DNA of 12,934 nt from Lunasporangiospora selenospora (lineage: Eukaryota > Mortierellomycota > Mortierellomycetes > Mortierellales > Mortierellaceae). The DNA lies in contig JAABOA010000498.1 of the NCBI GenBank assembly GCA_015680635.1, positions 1,348 through 14,281 on the forward strand, read 5' to 3'. Positions 1-8,892 of this stretch are shown here, piece by piece. The number at the start of each line of letters is the position of its first letter. Position 1 is the stretch's first letter. The translations under genes were made by a program, and so were the position numbers. Under the pieces are notes generated by a model, which was not told where the DNA came from, did no database searches, and saw only the letters and a program-made list of their open reading frames with translations.

Positions 1-1523
1 CATACACAGACCGATACCGACAGCTGTCATGGCCGTGCCGATCCAGATAAAGATACGGTAGTCAGGAATCTTGGTCAGCAACGCGCCCGATCCGATCGAG
101 GCAATCACAAGTCCGAGCACCATTGGGAGCAGGTGCAGACCTGAACCGGTTGCACCAACGCCTTTGACGACTTGGAAGTAGATGGGCGAATAAAAGATTA
201 CACCAAGGAAACCCATGCCCGTCAAAAAGTTGACGCCAAAGATTAAAGAGACCGTTGGGTTCCGGAACAATCTCAGAGGGATGACGGCCTCGGTCGCACG
301 GTACTCTGCCCAGAGCAGAGCTGCAATCAACAGAGCTGCAATACAAAAGAGAACAATGATCACTGCTGAATTCCAGGCGTATTCGGTGCCGCCCCAGGTG
401 ATTGGGAGCAAAAGGCAGATGACAGCAGCGATAATGAGGAACGTGCCCAGGAAATCAACGCGTGCAATCTGTTCCTTAAACGCTTGGCGCTCAAAGGGAA
501 GTCTCAAGAAAATAAGAACCGACACGATGGTGATCACACCCAGAGGAAGATTGATCAAGAAGCACCAGCGCCAGGTCGTCTGCTCGACAAAGACTCCTCC
601 AAGGAGAGGACCAACTACAGAGGAAATACCAAAAACACTCCAGATGATAGACTGGTACTTGGGTCGCTGCTCGAGTGGGAAAATATCCGAGATAATGATC
701 AGGACAATCGACAAGAGTCCTGATCCACCAAGACCCTGGATGGCGCGGAAGGCAATCAACATGTTCATGGTGGTAGCACCACCCGCGCCAGCGGAACCGA
801 TCATGAACGTGAAAATGGCAAAGAGGATCATGACTTTGCGACCAAAGATATCACTGAACTTGCCATAGAGAGGCTGGAATGCATCTAAAGAAAATTTTTT
901 TCGATTGTTTGTGTGTGGGGATGTTGGTTAACAGTTAAATCTTTTTCTGATTAAGGTTGTCACAGCTTTGAGCGAGCAAAGGAAACACCCTTTTGGGATA
1001 GAACCGAATCAACATACTGTATGTAAGAAGATAGGCTGTGGCAACCCAACTCATCTGGGATTGGGCCTTGAAATCCGAGGCGATCTTTGGTAATGCTGTG
1101 GCAATAATTGTGCCGTCTAAACTAGCCAGGAACGTTGCCATCGCCAATCTATAAGCCGTGAAGGAGTTCAGTTAGATAGGAAACAGATGATCGCATTTGC
1201 ACAAGCATATCACTTGGACAAGACTGCAGCCCACTCTCAAGGTGATTGGGTAAAAAGGGGCGAAGGGGGTGAATGCAATCAGATTTGATTCTTGCTACTA
1301 CTCACCCGATAAAGAGCAGGATGGCTGCGCGAGGGCTAATGGCCGCCACTTGCTCGCCCTTGATCTGTTGCTCAAGATCTACGCTTTGGTTTGCCTGGGC
1401 ATCGTTGACTGTAGCCTCCACCTTTGAGTTGCTAGAGTTGCTCCGGATCGACGACGCAGCGCCGCGTTCCTGTCCAGGCTTTTTTTCGAGTTGTGTAGAC
1501 TCGGACGAGAGAGACTCGGTCAT
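1..1523 (-). CDS. MFS drug:H+ antiporter, DHA2 family (14-TMS type), 3' end outside window
   Basis: Exons (minus strand) are 1523-1306, 1148-1018 and 884 to the left edge, giving 411 residues in one continuous frame with no stop. Introns 1305-1149 (donor GTGAGT) and 1017-885 (donor GTATGT, acceptor TTTAG) keep the frame. Residues 1-60 are a hydrophilic Ser/Gln/Glu-rich cytosolic tail. TM1 carries the DHA2 signature LDGTIIATALP (83-93). Motif A GKFSDIFGRK is at 124-133, the motif B region RAIQGLGGSG at 163-172, and antiporter motif C around GPLLGG at 208-213, followed by WRWCFLINLPLG (221-232). Family members usually have about 550-600 residues, so roughly the last two or three helices' worth is missing. 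Such proteins export drugs, toxins or amino acids across plasma or vacuolar membranes in exchange for protons; the substrate cannot be read from sequence. The ATG at 1523 is the first Met of the exon 1 frame and has a purine at -3. Family assignment is firm; function in detail is inference. Confidence 0.92.
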
Positions 1524-2280
1524 CTCTGTGATAATTGATGAAGAGGGATGGGGAGCAGAGGGAGGGAGACGATCCTACAAATGTCACTTTTATAGAATGG
1601 CTGCTGTGTGAGATTACGTCGGTTGGCGATGCGGTAGTGATGGGACAGTGGGCAGATTGTGCACGAGTGGAGGCCTCAGTTGAAGGTGTTGGGTATCGAG
1701 AACAAAGAGAGTGTATGGAAGGGGGAGAGGGACAGGTAGTGGTAAAAAAGGTGTGTCGAGGAATATCAGAGCGGGCGTGTTGACAAAGAAAGTAAAGTAG
1801 AAATCCCAGATGATAACTGAGGAGGGTTCTTTTATAGATGTGCAGTTTCCTGGTTGTGAGAGTGCGCATGCGTGCTCATGAGCCATTGAGAAGGCCCAGC
1901 CAAGCTTTTTGGCTCAGCTCGCTTCCTGTGTGTGTTTATTTGTTTGTGTATATGGCATGGAGCAATAAAACAGGAAGCACCACTCATGCTCTCGTCGGGC
2001 TGCGACCCGATCAGACTCGCCTGTTGCCCAAAAAAGAAGGCGAACAAATGCTTAAAAAACCAGTTTTTGGGAACCATGAGGAGGCGTATATCGGATGATT
2101 CTGGACCATTTGTCATTTCTTCCTTTTTTCCTCATCACCATCGTGCCAAACGACTGGTCCGCATCACTCTCAGCCTCCTCTTCTCCTTCCTCATCCTCCT
2201 GGATGGCTCCCTTCTCCACCACCCGAAACAAGAGTAGATGGGACCCCTAGTTCACAAGGACAAGAATATGTCCTTTCTTC

Positions 2281-2328
2281 CTCTCTCTCTCTCTCAATCT
2301 CTCTCTCTCTCTCTCTCAATCTCTCTAT
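2281..2328. repeat. Interrupted CT microsatellite
   Basis: Two CT runs are each closed by a CAAT-type interruption and followed by a short third CT run. It lies about 750 bp upstream of the MFS start. It is a simple repeat, likely length-variable between isolates. Confidence 0.9.
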
Positions 2329-3100
2329 TCTTCACCCCTCTGGAGCTTGGTCCAGGTGTATCCCACAAAGAATGACTCCCCCATGCTTTCCACACAACAA
2401 CAGCGCAACAAAGTGCAGGAGGGCTCATGAAGGAGATGCCAGAGTGATTTAAACTCATTACAGGCACATCATAACAGGTTTGTTCCACCCTGCAACACCC
2501 TTCCCCTCCCGACTTTTGCTAATAAACCGGTTTGTCCCACAGAGTTCCTCGATCTCCGCCCAACCACTGGGTGGACGCGTGTATGCGGCATGGACAACTC
2601 AAGCCTAAGGGGGAAGAGGGGGAAAGACGGGTGGACGGAAGGGACAGAAGTGGCATCAGGGGTTGATAGAAACGGAAGAAGAACGCTACGTACTCATATT
2701 CAGCTTCTCCAACCTCGCCTATGGCGCAGGACCCGAGTCTTGGAAGCGAACGAAGGTAAAGCGCAACAGAGTTAGGACCAACACCCCAGCCCTGCCGCCG
2801 CCCTTGGGCTAACAGAGCTTCCAAAATGCAAAAGAAGCTCAGGATGCATGGACCACTATTGAAACCCCAAGGAGCAAAAAAATCGCATGTTAACCAAGCT
2901 TTGGATCCACCCCCATCCCCACCTCCCTTTCCCCCTATCCAAACTCAGGCACAACCTTGCTTGCAAACATATTGATTCGACTGTTGTACCACAAATATCC
3001 CACTTTCTCCAATTCCCCTATTTCATGCCTTTCCCTGGGGGAGTTTTGTAATTGTTGTTCAAATCCAAATAGCGAGAATGGATGGCTTTGTCACTTTTAT

Positions 3101-3169
3101 TTGCCAAGAAGCTTTGCATCCTGTCCTAGAAACCATTTTGCCAAGGACTTTGCATTTGTCCTAGAGAAA
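3101..3169. repeat. Imperfect tandem duplication, two units at 37-bp spacing
   Basis: Unit 1 (3101-3132) and unit 2 (3138-3169) both read TTGCCAAG, then a CTTTGCAT core, then TGTCCTAGA and AA. They differ by a few substitutions and small indels. No gene is recognised here, so the duplication is non-coding as far as I can tell. Confidence 0.75.
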
Positions 3170-3306
3170 AATAGCTGTTTGCTCAAGACACGAAACGTGG
3201 ACACCAATGACTTGTTTGTAGCATGAGTGTGCTCCTGTCGATCATATTTTCAAATTTGTCTCGATGGTAGAAAAGGGGAGGCGGGAAACGGGGCCGAGTG
3301 GAACTT

Positions 3307-3317
3307 GGGGGGGGGGG
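3307..3317. repeat. G11 homopolymer
   Basis: Eleven consecutive G on the plus strand within the gene-free stretch. It is prone to sequencing length error and could form G-rich structure; no function is implied. Confidence 0.85.
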
Positions 3318-3698
3318 AAACAAAGGAAGCTGGCAAAAGCATAGAACCGACAGTCCTGGTTTGCTCACAGGGTCAGTGAAGGGAAGAGAGGAGGACCAAC
3401 AAAGAGTGGAGAAATGTCCAATCGAACATTGGAGATCTTGTTTTTTTTGCTTTGCGCAGTTCATGAGTCGAACAGGTTGAGCTGCATGGTGATGGGATTA
3501 TGAAAAATATCATTGTAACAGCCTTTGCCATGTAAAATCAAGTTCTAGGCAACACTTTTCGACCTCGGGTGACAGAGTATATCATAAACGACCTTCCATT
3601 CTACTCGGTCTCGTGCTTCGTTGGATGATTTCTACAGCGCCTTCCTGTTTCCTTAATAGGAATATCTTTTTGCAGCTCTTCTCTTTGTTATTACTTTT

Positions 3699-3714
3699 AA
3701 GAACCAAGGTTCTT
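3699..3714. repeat. 16-bp palindrome AAGAACC-AA-GGTTCTT
   Basis: Perfect 7-bp arms are separated by AA. The right arm continues into GAA, giving TTCTTGAA at 3710-3717, which matches the TTCnnGAA core of a heat-shock element. It is 720 bp upstream of the complex I start, and a single two-box core is weak evidence of function. Confidence 0.35.
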
Positions 3715-4353
3715 GAAACGTTTTGCGAAAGCTCGGTAATTTTTTTTGTGGTCTTTTATAATCTAACCTTCAACACTTTATCTACTAGAGCTCACTTAAT
3801 AGATAATACTGAACCAATAGAGCATCTGAAGTGATTGTTGGAGAGTCTCAAGCCCAAGTAGGTGTATTAGTGCCTACGCTTGCACACACCCTTGATAGCT
3901 ATTTTTCATTATGAACTTACCCCAGTACCATGTAACACATGATCCTCGGACACACCTCGTAGGCAACAGATATGGTGTAATTGTGAAATTTGAAATGCAA
4001 TGTTTTTTAAAAATGAAAAATAAAATAAACATAATAACCACCTGTGACCTGTGCCAATGTTCACACATATTGATCAAAAGTGCACTAAAGAAAGAATAGA
4101 ACCCACGCAAAGCAAACGGGGGAATAGCTATCCACGAGAATCTTGCACTTTCATGAAGGCATTGGCCTTGCATTCAGCAGGCCTCACAACAAGGACTTGG
4201 CGCCTCGTCAACCAAGGTGAGGATTTTCTACTCAAGGGCGTGAGTGGCTATGAAATGGTAGTGCACGCTAAAGAAAAATACGGTGACGTTCCGATTTTTT
4301 TGTAGATTTTTTGTGTCCCGAACACTTCGGAAATTGTGAAAAAAGCCGAATCC

Positions 4354-4358
4354 ATTGG
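4354..4358 (-). promoter_or_regulatory. CCAAT box (reverse orientation) upstream of the complex I gene
   Basis: ATTGG on the plus strand reads CCAAT on the minus strand, about 75 bp before the ATG. In yeasts the Hap2/3/5 complex binds CCAAT in either orientation and activates respiratory genes, so the placement is plausible. A five-base match alone is weak. Confidence 0.35.
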
Positions 4359-4376
4359 GTCCTTCATCATCCATCC

Positions 4377-4428
4377 GTCCTCTTCCTCTCTCCCCTCTCT
4401 CGCCTTTTTTTTTCGCCCTCCTCTCTAT
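4377..4428 (+). promoter_or_regulatory. Pyrimidine-rich leader of the complex I gene
   Basis: This is an almost pure C/T tract just before the start codon at 4432. Such tracts commonly mark the core promoter or transcription start zone of highly expressed fungal genes. It favours the ATG at 4432 over an upstream in-frame ATG at 4336, which would place the tract inside the coding region. Confidence 0.5.
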
Positions 4429-4431
4429 ACG

Positions 4432-6340
4432 ATGGCTTCAATTGCGCGTCTCCTTTCGCGCCGCTCGGCCAGTCTCCTGAGCTCATCGGGGATCGCCAGG
4501 AATGCTGCACCAGCACCTTTGTTTTCCAACATGACCCCAACTCTCAGGAATTCGCCCGTGTTGAAGAAGTTTATGTCGTCGGATGCCTCGGCCGCTGTTG
4601 CTGGACATGCCGCCTCTCACCACCATCAGCTCAACCGTGATATGTATGGAACGACCACCCCCATCGGTTCGACCACCCCCATCGGAGCGACCACTATTAC
4701 CCCGGATGTCGAGGCCGATGACGGCGTCGATGTCACCTCGCGCCACTTCACTGTCAATTTCGGTCCTCAACATCCTGCCGCCCACGGAGTGTTGCGTTTG
4801 ATCTTGGAATTGGAGGGTGAGGAGATCTTGCGCTGCGATCCTCACGTCGGATTGTTGCATCGTGGTACTGAAAAACTGATCGAGTACAAGACCTATCTTC
4901 AGGCTCTTCCCTACGTAAGTTTCTGTCATTCGATTTGCAAACCTAGCCTTGCACTTCCTCTTGCACCCAAACCAACCTCTTGGCGACGCTTGATTGACGA
5001 CCTACCCATGCAAAAACGTTGCTCTTACCTGAACTCATTACGCGAATGATCTGCAAGACTGCTCTGGCTCACGATCCCTTTCAGGTCAAATGATTTGTCT
5101 AACAGAGTTCTTTTCCCTTTTTTTATTCTTTCATCCCTCGCCCTCGACGCTGCTGCCTCCTCCGACCTGGATCTAACGATGGGACTCTTCAACAACACAT
5201 ACTTTCAACAATTTTTCTCTTGCTCTACTGAGCTCAGTTCGATCGCTTGGATTACTGCTCGATGATGGTCAACGAACAAGCATACTCTCTTGCTGTCGAG
5301 AAGCTCCTCAACATCGATGTCCCAATCCGCGCCAAATATATCCGTACCATGTTTGCTGAGATCACACGTATCATGAACCACTGCATGTCCGTCATGTCCC
5401 ACATTATGGATGTTGGTGCCTTGACTCCCTTCTTGTGGATGTTCGAGGAGCGTGAGAAGCTGATCGAGTTCTACGAGCGTGTCTCGGGTGCCCGTATGCA
5501 CGCTGCCTATGTCCGTCCTGGAGGTGTCTCTCTCGATATCCCCAAGGGCTTGCTCGAGGATATTCACGTCTGGTCCCAGCAGTTCGCCGATCGCATGGAC
5601 GAGGCTGAGGAGCTGATCACTGGAAACCGTATCTGGAAGGGTCGTACCGTTGATGTCGGACGTGTCACTGCCAAGGAGGCTCTCGACTGGGGCTTCTCTG
5701 GTGTCATGTTGCGTGGATCGGGTGTGAACTGGGACCTTCGCAAGACGCAGCCCTATGATGCCTATGATCTTGTGGACTTTGACGTCCCTGTTGGCACCAA
5801 GGGAGACTGCTATGACCGTTACCTTTGCCGTATGGAGGAGATGCGTCAGTCTCTTCGTATTATTCACCAGTGCATCAACGACATGCCCCCAGGCCCCGTC
5901 CGTGTCGATGATCTCAAGATCTCCCCTCCCCGCCGTGCCCACATGAAGGAGAACATGGAGGCTTTGATTCACCACTTCAAGCTCTACTCTGAAGGATACA
6001 CCGTTCCTGCTGGCGAGACTTATACTGTCGTTGAGGCTCCCAAGGGAGAGTTCGGTAATGTTTACTTCTTGTTAGGGTTCATGATTTCAACTTCAGACTC
6101 TACTCCAAATCCTGTTTGACTTGTTATTAACACTATTGTACTTCTTATCGTGCATTGGTATATTCTTTAGGCGTTCACTTGGTTTCTGATGGCTCTAACC
6201 GCCCTTACCGCTGCAAGATCCGTGCACCTGGTTTCGTCCATCTTGCCGGGTTGGATTTCATGGCCAAGGGCCACTTCATTCCCGATGTCGTCACGATGAT
6301 CGGTACCATGGATATTGTGTTCGGAGAGGTCGATCGCTAA
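4432..6340 (+). CDS. NDUFS2: NADH:ubiquinone oxidoreductase (complex I) 49 kDa subunit, mitochondrial
   Basis: Exons 4432-4914, 5238-6054 and 6171-6340 give a 489-residue protein. It is the NuoD/Nqo4-type subunit of the complex I peripheral arm and forms most of the ubiquinone-reduction cavity next to cluster N2. Residues 1-47 are a basic, Ser/Ala-rich presequence with a likely cleavage near KKF/MSS (45-50). The core opens at [10 protein letters not shown] (110-119). His114 and His118 align with the quinone-site histidines, and Tyr167 in FDRLDY aligns with the essential quinone-binding tyrosine (spacing 49 from His118, as in Yarrowia and Thermus). GLLHRGTE is at 140-147 and the family terminus FGEVDR ends the protein. 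Introns are 4915-5237 (GTAAGT, 323 nt) and 6055-6170 (GTAATG, 116 nt). The ATG at 4432 has A at -3 and G at +4. The linker between presequence and core contains a tandem TTPIG repeat. Length is normal for the family. Confidence 0.97.
4653..4688 (+). repeat. In-frame 18-bp tandem repeat in the complex I 49 kDa gene
   Basis: Two 18-nt units (4653-4670, 4671-4688) share their first 16 bases and are followed by a partial third (GACCAC). They encode a TTPIG-S/A repeat at about residues 75-86, in the variable linker between the presequence and the conserved core. A length change by one unit would preserve the frame. Confidence 0.85.
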
Positions 6341-6574
6341 AAGCTGCTCAGGAACAAAAAAAAACATATTCCGATCTACCCTACCCCTCTATCCACATAC
6401 TCTCATATCGATATATTCTCTGGCAGAAAAATGAATGGTAGCAAGAAAGACAACAGCTTTTCTGCACCCTTCGATTTTTATGCAAACCTGAAATGAACAT
6501 CACCCATCATCCCTCTTACTCTACTATCTCTTTCTCTTCCCTTTCTTTCACACCCCACCTGTTTTTTCCTTTAG

Positions 6575-6580
6575 AATAAA
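6575..6580 (+). terminator. Polyadenylation signal AATAAA of the complex I gene
   Basis: A canonical AATAAA lies 235 nt after the stop codon, preceded by a T-rich stretch. It is the only perfect plus-strand match in the convergent intergenic space 6341-6721. Confidence 0.6.
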
Positions 6581-6715
6581 AGCTGTCTTTGACATTCTGC
6601 TATATTCCCTTTGAGTTGCCTATTTTCATTACAAATGACCAGACTCCCAAATACTCTTTCATCTATGATCCCTCTCTGATCCGACACGAGCTTTGCCCTC
6701 TATGACAGTAGGTAC

Positions 6716-6721
6716 TTTATT
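6716..6721 (-). terminator. AATAAA directly abutting the stop codon of the oxoacyl-ACP synthase gene
   Basis: On the minus strand the stop TAG (6724-6722) is followed immediately by AATAAA. If used, the 3' UTR would be only about 15-35 nt. It could be coincidental, with the real signal further along. Confidence 0.4.
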
Positions 6722-8433
6722 CTACTTGACTTTGGCAAAGCATAGCGACGCGTTTGTACCTCCAAACCCAAAAGAGTTTGTCAAGGCAGCTTCTACAACC
6801 TTTTCTTGAGCGGTCCGGGGAACATAATTGAGAGTAAACTCGCCATTGTCATCATGGCTATACAAATTCAAAGTTGGAGGCAAGATATTGTTCTTGACGG
6901 ATAGAATGGTGAAGATGGCCTCGACTGCGCCTGCAGCTCCCAACAAATGACCCACGGCACCTTTGGTGGATGAGACAGCAATAGAGTCGTGATGACCATC
7001 AAATACACTCTTAATGGCCCGGTTCTCGGCAATATCTCCTTGGTGTGTTGAGGTAGCGTGTGCGTTCAAGTAGTTGATTTCGCCTGGAGTCAACCGTGCT
7101 GCCTTGAGGGCTCGGCGCATAGCCATGGCAGCACCTGTACCCATCTCAGGTGGCGCCGTCATATGATGCGCATCTCCTATATCACACATTTTGTGTTAGT
7201 TAAAGACCGACAGATTTTTTTCATTGGAATGTTGGCAACCTGAACAGGAGAATTCACACAGAAGGACTATACCTGAAAGTCCATATCCTCGAAGTTCAGC
7301 ATAAATTGGGGCACCTCGTTTCTTGGCATGCTCATACTCTTCAAGGACAACAACACCTGCTCCTTCTCCGATAACGAAACCATCTCTATCCTTGTCAAAT
7401 GGACGTGACGCCTCAGCTGGATTATCATTAAACTTGGTTGCCAGTGACTTTGCTCTTTTGATCAAATTATAGAATAAATGAGTAAAAAAAAAAGGCGACA
7501 TTAATATCACAACTGACTTTGTGTTTTGCATATCGAAAAGATTCTTACTTTGCAAACCCTGCGACTGCAAGGGGGTGAACACTAGCTTCCGAGCCTCCAG
7601 CAATCATAACGTCTGCATCGCCATATTGAATAAATCGCATGGCGTCGCCAATTGAATGCGCTCCTGTAGTGCACGCTGTTGAAACTGCATGGTTGGGACC
7701 CTTATAGCCGTACTTCATTGTCAAATGCCCTGCTGCCATGTTGATCAGGATTTTTGGGACGAACATTGGGCTCATCTTACGGTATCCCTACAGCCGCGAC
7801 ACACAAATAAACAGGTGATGACAAGAGTGAAAGAAAGTGACTGGTGAGAAAGGTGATTAGATCGGTAAGGTTATGCGAATATTAGCAAAGCATTTGGTTA
7901 TTACACTCTCAGCAAAGGATAGAGTAGTGGAAGCCACATCGTCCAGGCTTCCGATACCAGAACCAAGGCAAACTCCTGTGCGTTCCTTTTCATCTTCAGT
8001 CGTGTTTTCCCAATTGGCATCACTAATAGCCATTCGAGCGGCAGCGATCGCATACTGAGTGAACACGGCCATCCTCTTTTCATCCTAAATGATTGAGTAA
8101 GTATTTGTTAACCCTAGAATGTCTTTGCTTTCCATCATTTTCCCCTTGAACCAAGGTCCGAAACTGAAAAGATAGTATCCCTACTCCGCGCTCCAGCCAC
8201 TCTGTAGAATCAAATCCGCCCATATCCTTGCTTTCTCGCTGGACGATCGCTCCGACTTGTGAAGGCAAAGTATTAAATCCGGGCAAGGCCGGCTGTGGAG
8301 ACGGGATATCTTTTAAAGAGACAACGCCACACTGTCCAGCAATGAGCTTAGACCATGTCTGTTGAACACCAACGCCCAATGGCGTAACAAGTCCAAGCCC
8401 TGTCACGACGACCCGACGAGTGCTGAGTGACAT
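6722..8433 (-). CDS. CEM1: 3-oxoacyl-[acyl-carrier-protein] synthase, mitochondrial type II FAS (KAS I/II)
   Basis: Exons (minus strand) 8433-8185, 8084-7905, 7787-7549, 7454-7273 and 7176-6722 give 434 residues. It condenses malonyl-ACP with acyl-ACP in mitochondrial fatty acid synthesis, which feeds lipoic acid and acyl-ACP. The FabF-type triad is complete: Cys182 in STACTTGAH, His323 in NAHATST, and His360 in KGAVGHLLG with Lys355. The 141- and 37-residue spacings closely match E. coli Fab[14 protein letters not shown] starts at residue 8 and GFGGTNASL is near the end. Introns are 8184-8085, 7904-7788, 7548-7455 and 7272-7177 (100, 117, 94, 96 nt). Two donors are non-consensus (GTAGGG, GTAATA), but the joined protein aligns without gaps to the family. 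The start is fixed by an in-frame TGA at 8484-8482. There is no long presequence, so mitochondrial location is inferred from the family. OXSM is the animal name. Length is normal. Confidence 0.95.
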
Positions 8434-8892
8434 GTCGAATTGAATGGATGAAGTCGTGAATGGAAAGAGCGTCGTGTTCCATCAAAAAAAAGCGGCCTCG
8501 ACTTTACAATTCACGGAAATATGGCCGTCACATCCCCAGGGCAGGGCGGTCTTTCTCGGAATGGAAGGTTTGCCCGAACCCAAGCAAGAGACACCATGGC
8601 CTTGTGCTCCTGTGGTATTCAGCACTCCTAACAGCAGCACTATACCTCGCGAGGATGACAACTCGACATTTCTTTGAAACTTTGTCATAGGAGCTCATAC
8701 TTTTCTTCTTGTGTCCTATCCTGACTTGGGCATCCATTCTGTAAAACCGTAGAACCGTGTGTAGTCGGTGGCTTGGGCATGTTTATGAGGCAGGGAGGCT
8801 TCTCAACCTCGGACTACCAGCCTCTACTCCAACCCTTCCCGTTCTATCATAACCGTTCCAAGAGGACCTTTTGACCGCTTACACAAGATAGA
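8434..8892. promoter_or_regulatory. 459-bp divergent promoter region: oxoacyl-ACP synthase / uL3m
   Basis: Both flanking genes read outward from this stretch, and each encodes a mitochondrial protein, so it must carry both promoters. A perfect 10-bp palindrome CCTCGCGAGG sits near its middle at 8645-8654. I see no CCAAT box and no clear TATA element. Short open frames here have no recognisable domain. Confidence 0.7.
8645..8654. promoter_or_regulatory. CCTCGCGAGG palindrome in the divergent promoter
   Basis: It is a perfect inverted repeat centred on TCGCGA, 212 bp from one start codon and 239 bp from the other. It resembles the CGCG-type palindromic elements found in divergent promoters of animals; relevance in fungi is conjecture. 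Confidence 0.3.

Larger units (their letters stand above)
1524..4431. other. 2.9 kb intergenic region between divergent genes, no gene recognised
   Basis: This stretch must hold the promoters of both the MFS gene (leftward) and the complex I 49 kDa gene (rightward). Open frames here are all under about 110 codons, use no recognisable domain, and show no convincing splice pattern. No tRNA A/B boxes, terminal inverted repeats or transposase-like frames were seen. It contains a CT microsatellite (2281-2328), an imperfect 37-bp tandem duplication (3101-3169), a G11 run (3307-3317), and a 16-bp palindrome (3699-3714). The first few hundred bases read from the MFS side (1524-1900) are pyrimidine-rich on the minus strand, like the leader of the complex I gene on the plus strand. 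A non-coding RNA or a short lineage-specific gene cannot be excluded without transcript data. Confidence 0.6.

Noticed and set aside
215-868. 217-codon plus-strand frame across the MFS gene
   Set aside because: The minus-strand frame encodes an unmistakable DHA2 transporter with all its motifs, so this frame is a shadow.
1838-2237. Overlapping 86- and 101-codon frames upstream of the MFS gene
   Set aside because: They have no recognisable domain, low-complexity ends and no start or splice support; chance frames are expected in 2.9 kb.
3050-3070. GTTCAAATCC resembling a tRNA B box
   Set aside because: There is no A box at a suitable distance upstream and no acceptor stem can be formed around it.
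4336-4431. Upstream in-frame ATG that would extend the complex I subunit by 32 residues
   Set aside because: The extension encodes a Ser/Pro/Phe-rich product of the pyrimidine leader. The ATG at 4432 has better context and starts a proper presequence.
4483-4929. 148-codon minus-strand frame over exon 1 of the complex I gene
   Set aside because: It is repetitive Gly/Arg-rich antisense of the presequence and linker, with no independent support.
5205-5975. 256-codon open frame antisense to exon 2 of the complex I gene
   Set aside because: It overlaps a strongly conserved exon and its product has no family features. It is a codon-bias shadow.
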